Below, in pieces: positions 13,946-17,397 of a stretch of 17,397 nucleotides of DNA. The DNA lies in NCBI GenBank assembly GCA_905235885.1, contig CAJONM010000101.1, positions 1-17,397 of the forward strand, read 5' to 3'. The DNA comes from an uncultured Clostridia bacterium (GTDB lineage Bacteria > Bacillota > Clostridia > UBA1381). How positions within the stretch are numbered: the first letter of the stretch is position 1; the number at the start of each line of letters is the position of its first letter. A program made the translations under genes and the position numbers. Under the pieces are notes generated by a model that searched no databases, was not told the DNA's origin, and was given only the letters and a program-made list of their open reading frames with translations.

Positions 13946-15382
13946 TTATTCGACCAGCAGCTTCATAGCGTTACGCATATCCTCCGCCGCCGAAACGGGA
14001 TAGCTTAAAACGATAAGATCGTCAAAGCCGCCCAGCTCGTCATAGAGCTGTGTAAGCTTCATGGGATTGTTATTTCCGCCGACTCCGTTCCAGTATCGCG
14101 GATCTATAACATACAGCTCATCATAATGATTGACTATCCATGTAGCGAATGCGTTGCCGTAGGACTCCTTGAGAAGAACAGCCTTTCTGCCGGTTCCGGC
14201 ATTCGTCTTATATCTTGTTATCGGCTCATCGCCGCATATGAATGTGCTGTATGTATCATCGTTGAGATTTACCACCCACGACTCGCCCTGCCGCTTTTGC
14301 AGCTCCATATCGCTGTATATATCGCCGGTATATGTAACGCGCGGCAAAAATCTTTCGAGCAGTTCTCCGGATGCGGCGATCTGCGCCTCGCCGCGCGTAC
14401 CTTTAAGCATACGCAGCCATGACCCGACAAAATCGTCCACATTCCTTTGCTCAAATTCATTCAGCGGCATTGCATCTAAATCCGCAACCTCCGTAAATGC
14501 CTTATACGCGTAGTACGCGCCGCGCTGTGTCCAGTGATGGTCGGTATTAAAGTACAGCTTCTCATCCGCGTGCGCCCACAATTCTCTGACCGCGTTTACC
14601 GGCATGACATTACCGGACAGTGAGCTGTATATCTTGCGTATGCCCGATACCTGATCGGTATATACCTGTCTCGGTCCGTAAAACTCCGACATTGACGGAA
14701 CAACTATGTCGTATACATCAACATCCGGCAATGCGTCGGCTATGGAGTTTATCACCTCCGCATATGCAAGGCTGTTTCCGTCCGGGAAACCGATCCCCTC
14801 CATCGCGGTGTTTCCGCCTATTAAATATACGCCGTTATATACCTCTACCGTACCGTTCAGGCGATGACTGTCGTCTATAAATGTATCCTCCAGACAATCG
14901 CGCACAGGTATTTTGTATGTCCTTATATCGCCGTCGATCTCGATCTTGTCGACCGTAAATCGGTGCAGCATCTCAACGGGGATATAAAAAACATCTCTGC
15001 GCGAGAAGGTGTTTTTTTCAAAAACATAGCTGTCGCCCCTATAGAGCACATTATTGCTGTTGAGGTATATATATGATTTGCCGCGGTTATCCGATACGGA
15101 AAGCGCGTCAAGATCGCTGTCCCAACCGATCTCATATCCGCATTGGGATAAAATATCCGCCGCCGGTATGTATTCCGTATTATCGCACAGCAGCGGCTCT
15201 GCGGAAAGCTCATACGGCTCCTCGTCTATATAATATGTCAGGCTGCCGCCGGTAAGATGTATCGTCCGCGCCCGGTCGGTAAATATGAGAATTATGCAGA
15301 ATACTATCGCGGCCAATGTTGCCGCGCAAAGAATTATCATCGCTATAAGCTGTTCGTTACTTCTGTGCCTTGTACTTTTCAT
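13946..15382 (-). CDS. Membrane-anchored DHHW (AlgX/AlgJ-like) protein with N-terminal stalk domain
   Basis: The 478 residues have one N-terminal membrane helix (about 12-34), so the rest should lie outside. Residues about 46-158 resemble a copper-amine-oxidase-N stalk domain: YIPAADILSQCGYEIGWD, then FYIPVEMLHRF. Residues about 168-470 form a DHHW domain, named for TDHHWT (280-285). With LKESYGNAF (404-412) this would supply the Asp/His and Ser of an SGNH-hydrolase-like site, as in the alginate O-acetylation proteins AlgX and AlgJ. DHHW proteins often sit beside MBOAT acyltransferases and are linked to acetylation of surface polysaccharides; no MBOAT gene is in the window. A weak Shine-Dalgarno (GGTGG) precedes the ATG. 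It lies 22 bases after the hydroxyacid dehydrogenase and ends its unit, with no clear terminator before the prsA promoter. Activity is unproven. Confidence 0.78.
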   Translation of the reverse strand: MKSTRHRSNEQLIAMIILCAATLAAIVFCIILIFTDRARTIHLTGGSLTYYIDEEPYELSAEPLLCDNTEYIPAADILSQCGYEIGWDSDLDALSVSDNRGKSYIYLNSNNVLYRGDSYVFEKNTFSRRDVFYIPVEMLHRFTVDKIEIDGDIRTYKIPVRDCLEDTFIDDSHRLNGTVEVYNGVYLIGGNTAMEGIGFPDGNSLAYAEVINSIADALPDVDVYDIVVPSMSEFYGPRQVYTDQVSGIRKIYSSLSGNVMPVNAVRELWAHADEKLYFNTDHHWTQRGAYYAYKAFTEVADLDAMPLNEFEQRNVDDFVGSWLRMLKGTRGEAQIAASGELLERFLPRVTYTGDIYSDMELQKRQGESWVVNLNDDTYSTFICGDEPITRYKTNAGTGRKAVLLKESYGNAFATWIVNHYDELYVIDPRYWNGVGGNNNPMKLTQLYDELGGFDDLIVLSYPVSAAEDMRNAMKLLVE

Positions 15383-15404
15383 ATGTACCCACCGCCTGAT
15401 ATAT

Positions 15405-16355
15405 CTAAATTTCCACTCTGTTTCTGATCCTGTTGTTTATGAACGCGTCTATATTCAGCGCGATCTCCTCCATGCAGCGCACACGCGACTCATATGCGCC
15501 CCATGCCATATGCGGCGTAAGTATAACATTCGGATCATCAAGGATTTCGTTATACGGGCTGTCCGCCGCCATAGGCTCAACGCTGTATACATCAACGCAC
15601 AATCCGCCTATTCTGCCCTCTTTTATCGCGTTTGCAAGCGCGGCTTCATCCGCGACTGCGCCGCGCGAAACATTTATTACTATCGCGCCCGGCTTCATTT
15701 TCGCGATCATCTCTTTGCCGATGATACCTCTGGTGCTTTCCGAAAGCGGAAGATGTATCGATATTATATCCGATCTCTCGCACAGCTCCGAAAGCGGAAC
15801 GCACTCATAGTCATCGCACATCACGCGCTTATACGCAAGTACGCGACAGCCCAGCGTCTCCGCCGCCGCCGCAACGCGCCTGCCTATCGCGCCAAGCCCT
15901 GCTATCCCCCATGTTTTTCCGGCGATCTCCCCGAAAACAGGGGTGAGATGGTTTTGGACGCCGCTTTTTGTATATTCGCCGCTTTTTACATAGTCGTCAA
16001 ACTGCTTTATATGCGTTGCAAGCGACAATGCCATAGAAAGCGTGAGCTGCGTTACGGACTCCGTTGAATAGCCCTTTACATTACATACGGCAATACTGCT
16101 GTTTTTGCAATATTCAACATCTATATTGTCATAGCCCGTAGCCGTCACGCAAATGAGCTTGAGCCTTTTTGCGTCTGCGAGATTATGTTCGCCGAGCTTT
16201 ATCTTGTTTACGATCACAATATCGCATCCGTCGATCCTTTGCGCCACCTGATCAGGGGCTGTTCTTTCGTATACCGCCACGCCGCCGAATGTGTTAAACA
16301 ACGAAAAATCAATGTCTCCGCCGAGCGTTGCCGCGTCAAGTATCGCTATGTTCAT
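15405..16355 (-). CDS. D-2-hydroxyacid dehydrogenase, NAD(P)-dependent
   Basis: This enzyme interconverts a 2-oxoacid and a D-2-hydroxyacid using a nicotinamide cofactor. The 316 residues show the family's split catalytic domain and central Rossmann fold: VTATGYDNID (70-79), GYSTESV (95-101), GLGAIG (153-158), INVSRGAVADEAAL (227-240), VDVYSVEP (254-261) and LTPHMAWGA (279-287). The catalytic trio is Arg231, Glu260 and His282. The family spans glycerate, hydroxypyruvate, lactate and phosphoglycerate dehydrogenases; the GYSTESV pattern is closest to hydroxypyruvate/glycerate types, but the substrate cannot be fixed. Where NAD-specific forms often carry an acidic residue after the second strand, this has Lys-Arg (176-177), which may favour NADP(H). 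AAAGGGG lies 7 bases before the ATG; the thioesterase stop is 12 bases upstream. Confidence 0.9.
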   Translation of the reverse strand: MNIAILDAATLGGDIDFSLFNTFGGVAVYERTAPDQVAQRIDGCDIVIVNKIKLGEHNLADAKRLKLICVTATGYDNIDVEYCKNSSIAVCNVKGYSTESVTQLTLSMALSLATHIKQFDDYVKSGEYTKSGVQNHLTPVFGEIAGKTWGIAGLGAIGRRVAAAAETLGCRVLAYKRVMCDDYECVPLSELCERSDIISIHLPLSESTRGIIGKEMIAKMKPGAIVINVSRGAVADEAALANAIKEGRIGGLCVDVYSVEPMAADSPYNEILDDPNVILTPHMAWGAYESRVRCMEEIALNIDAFINNRIRNRVEI

Positions 16356-16367
16356 ATATATGCCCCT

Positions 16368-16793
16368 TTATACAAGCTCCGAAAGGCTGTCCCATATTTT
16401 CGGGAAAGTCTTTTTCAGATTGATCGGGCGCAGCTCCTTATCGGTAAAGCCGTGCTTTGTAGCGCCCTCGGACACCTTTTTCATATCCGGCAGACGATAT
16501 ACCTCATATTGAAATTCAACACGCGCGATAGTAAGCCTGCTTACGCTGCATGTAACGAGTACCTCGTCCTCATAGCGCAGACCGTATATGTACTTGCATT
16601 GTGTTTCCGTAAGCGGAAGCAATATGCCCATACGCTCCATTTCAGAATATGAAATGCCGGCTTTTTTTATCCAGTCGGTACGCGCCATCTCAAACCACGG
16701 ATAATACCTTGAATGATGCACTATCCCCATCATATCCGTTTCGGCGTATCGCACCGTAAGCCTTGTTTCGCTTTTGTATCCGTTTACTGACAT
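16368..16793 (-). CDS. YbgC/4-hydroxybenzoyl-CoA-type hot-dog thioesterase
   Basis: This is a probable acyl-CoA thioesterase of the hot-dog fold. From the ATG at 16793 it has 141 residues, the usual size. The signature VRYAETDMMGIVHHSRYYPWFEMAR contains the catalytic Asp (Asp20) and the HHSRYYPWFE helix start; an L-K-Y-D-type second strand (GLRYEDEVLV) follows. The substrate is unknown; relatives act on short-chain, 4-hydroxybenzoyl or ACP thioesters. A GTG two codons upstream (16799) is an alternative start, but GGTG lies 5 bases before the ATG. Either way the start overlaps the end of the pyruvate kinase gene (10 bases for ATG), so translation is probably coupled. The next gene begins 12 bases after its stop. 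Confidence 0.85.
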   Translation of the reverse strand: MSVNGYKSETRLTVRYAETDMMGIVHHSRYYPWFEMARTDWIKKAGISYSEMERMGILLPLTETQCKYIYGLRYEDEVLVTCSVSRLTIARVEFQYEVYRLPDMKKVSEGATKHGFTDKELRPINLKKTFPKIWDSLSELV

Positions 16794-17397
16794 TTGCACA
16801 CCATACCCGTCTCCGCGTCAATATTTATTGATGTTCCCGATTTTAGTATCTTCGTCGCGCCGGCAGCACCGATTATTATCGGCATATCCAGAGCCATCGC
16901 AAGAACGCTCAGATCTTCTGTGCGATCCGCCGCCTCAACGATTATCCCCGACGCCTTTTTAAGTATCGGTATCATATCGGTCGTAACTCTGTCAAGTACA
17001 GCGATATCTCCGTCATCAAAGTTCGCTTCGAGCATCTTTTTGCCCTTACATACACATGCCGTTCCCGTCGTGCTGAATTTCGACAGGCCTTTACCCTTGA
17101 CAAGGATATGCCCGACAAGATGCACCTTCATAATGTTTGTCGTTCCGGCAACGCCCAAAGGCACACCGCCCGTTATTACAACGAGATCGCCCGTTTTTAC
17201 AAGTCCGAGCCTTTCCGCTTCGTCAACGGCATTGTCAAACAACGCGTCGGAGTTATCCGCCTCCTGCGATAATACGGGGATAACGCCCCACGACAGGTTC
17301 AGCTGCCGCCTTGCCTTTTCGCTGAGCGTCGGCGCGATTATTTTGCAGTTCGGATGAAATCTTGCTATCTGACGCGCTGTGCCGCCTGAATATGTAA
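16784..17397 (-). CDS. pyk: Pyruvate kinase, C-terminal part with extra C-terminal domain (cut by window edge)
   Basis: Pyruvate kinase makes pyruvate and ATP from phosphoenolpyruvate and ADP, the last step of glycolysis. The visible 203 residues start TYSGGTARQIARFHP and run through LSWGVIPVL and GDLVVITGGVPLGVAGTTN, the standard C-terminal (allosteric) domain. From about local residue 110 an extra C-terminal domain follows, of the type seen in Bacillus enzymes and related to the phosphohistidine domain of PEP-utilising enzymes (GATKILKSG, then IDAETGMV). Where such domains carry a Thr-Ser-His motif this one reads Thr-Glu-Asp, so the phosphoryl-carrying His is absent. The catalytic barrel lies right of the window. 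Its stop overlaps the thioesterase start. The frame continues unbroken to the window end. Confidence 0.95.
   Translation of the reverse strand, partial: TYSGGTARQIARFHPNCKIIAPTLSEKARRQLNLSWGVIPVLSQEADNSDALFDNAVDEAERLGLVKTGDLVVITGGVPLGVAGTTNIMKVHLVGHILVKGKGLSKFSTTGTACVCKGKKMLEANFDDGDIAVLDRVTTDMIPILKKASGIIVEAADRTEDLSVLAMALDMPIIIGAAGATKILKSGTSINIDAETGMVCKCQ

Noticed and set aside
15285..16067. 260-codon open frame on the plus strand
   Set aside because: It is antisense to the D-2-hydroxyacid dehydrogenase and the DHHW gene start. Its composition is odd (Arg, His, Cys, Tyr rich) and there is no ribosome site.
1..17397. Mobile elements, CRISPR arrays, tRNA or rRNA genes
   Set aside because: No transposase or integrase motifs, no regularly spaced direct repeats, and no tRNA-like TTCGA arms with matching stems were seen on either strand.

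Overview
This window looks like ordinary chromosome from a Gram-positive bacterium of the class Clostridia, probably an uncultured, gut-type lineage. Four things point that way: a GdpP-type c-di-AMP phosphodiesterase next to rplI and a MazG-like (PF12643-type) gene, a PrsA-type lipoprotein foldase, envelope proteins with copper-amine-oxidase-N-like stalk domains, and clear Shine-Dalgarno sequences throughout. GC content is moderate by eye and ATA is common for Ile. I see no rRNA, tRNA, CRISPR array, insertion sequence, phage gene or integron. No gap between genes exceeds 300 bases; the longest is the 189-base divergent promoter region at 2618-2806.

Layout. (1) 1-2617, leftward: MazG-like gene, gdpP and rplI (rplI is cut by the window edge), driven by a near-consensus promoter at 2665-2693. 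(2) 2733-9425, rightward: a near-consensus promoter, then six tightly packed genes. These are nadB and nadC (de novo NAD synthesis), trkA and trkH (K+ uptake), a CYTH/triphosphate-tunnel protein, and a secreted L,D-transpeptidase. (3) 9434-9470: a perfect hairpin that probably terminates both convergent units. (4) 9492-13897, leftward: prsA-ilvB-ilvN-ilvC behind a strong promoter with an upstream AT-rich element. A foldase lipoprotein therefore heads the branched-chain amino acid genes. (5) 13946-17397, leftward: pyruvate kinase (partial), a YbgC-like thioesterase, a D-2-hydroxyacid dehydrogenase, and a membrane-anchored DHHW/AlgX-like protein. These are spaced so closely that they are probably co-transcribed from outside the window.

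How the parts may fit together (inference). GdpP breaks down c-di-AMP, a nucleotide that in Firmicutes controls K+ transporters through RCK_C domains, and a TrkA with two RCK_C-like regions is encoded nearby. The L,D-transpeptidase and the DHHW protein both act outside the membrane and share the same type of stalk domain. IlvB, IlvN and IlvC make up the first two steps of valine and isoleucine synthesis and draw on the pyruvate that pyruvate kinase makes.

I found no convincing new system. The best leads are a stalk-domain/DHHW fusion, a pyruvate kinase whose extra C-terminal domain has Asp where the phospho-His motif should be, an acidic insertion in the PrsA parvulin domain, and the odd prsA-ilvBNC unit with no T-box leader visible.
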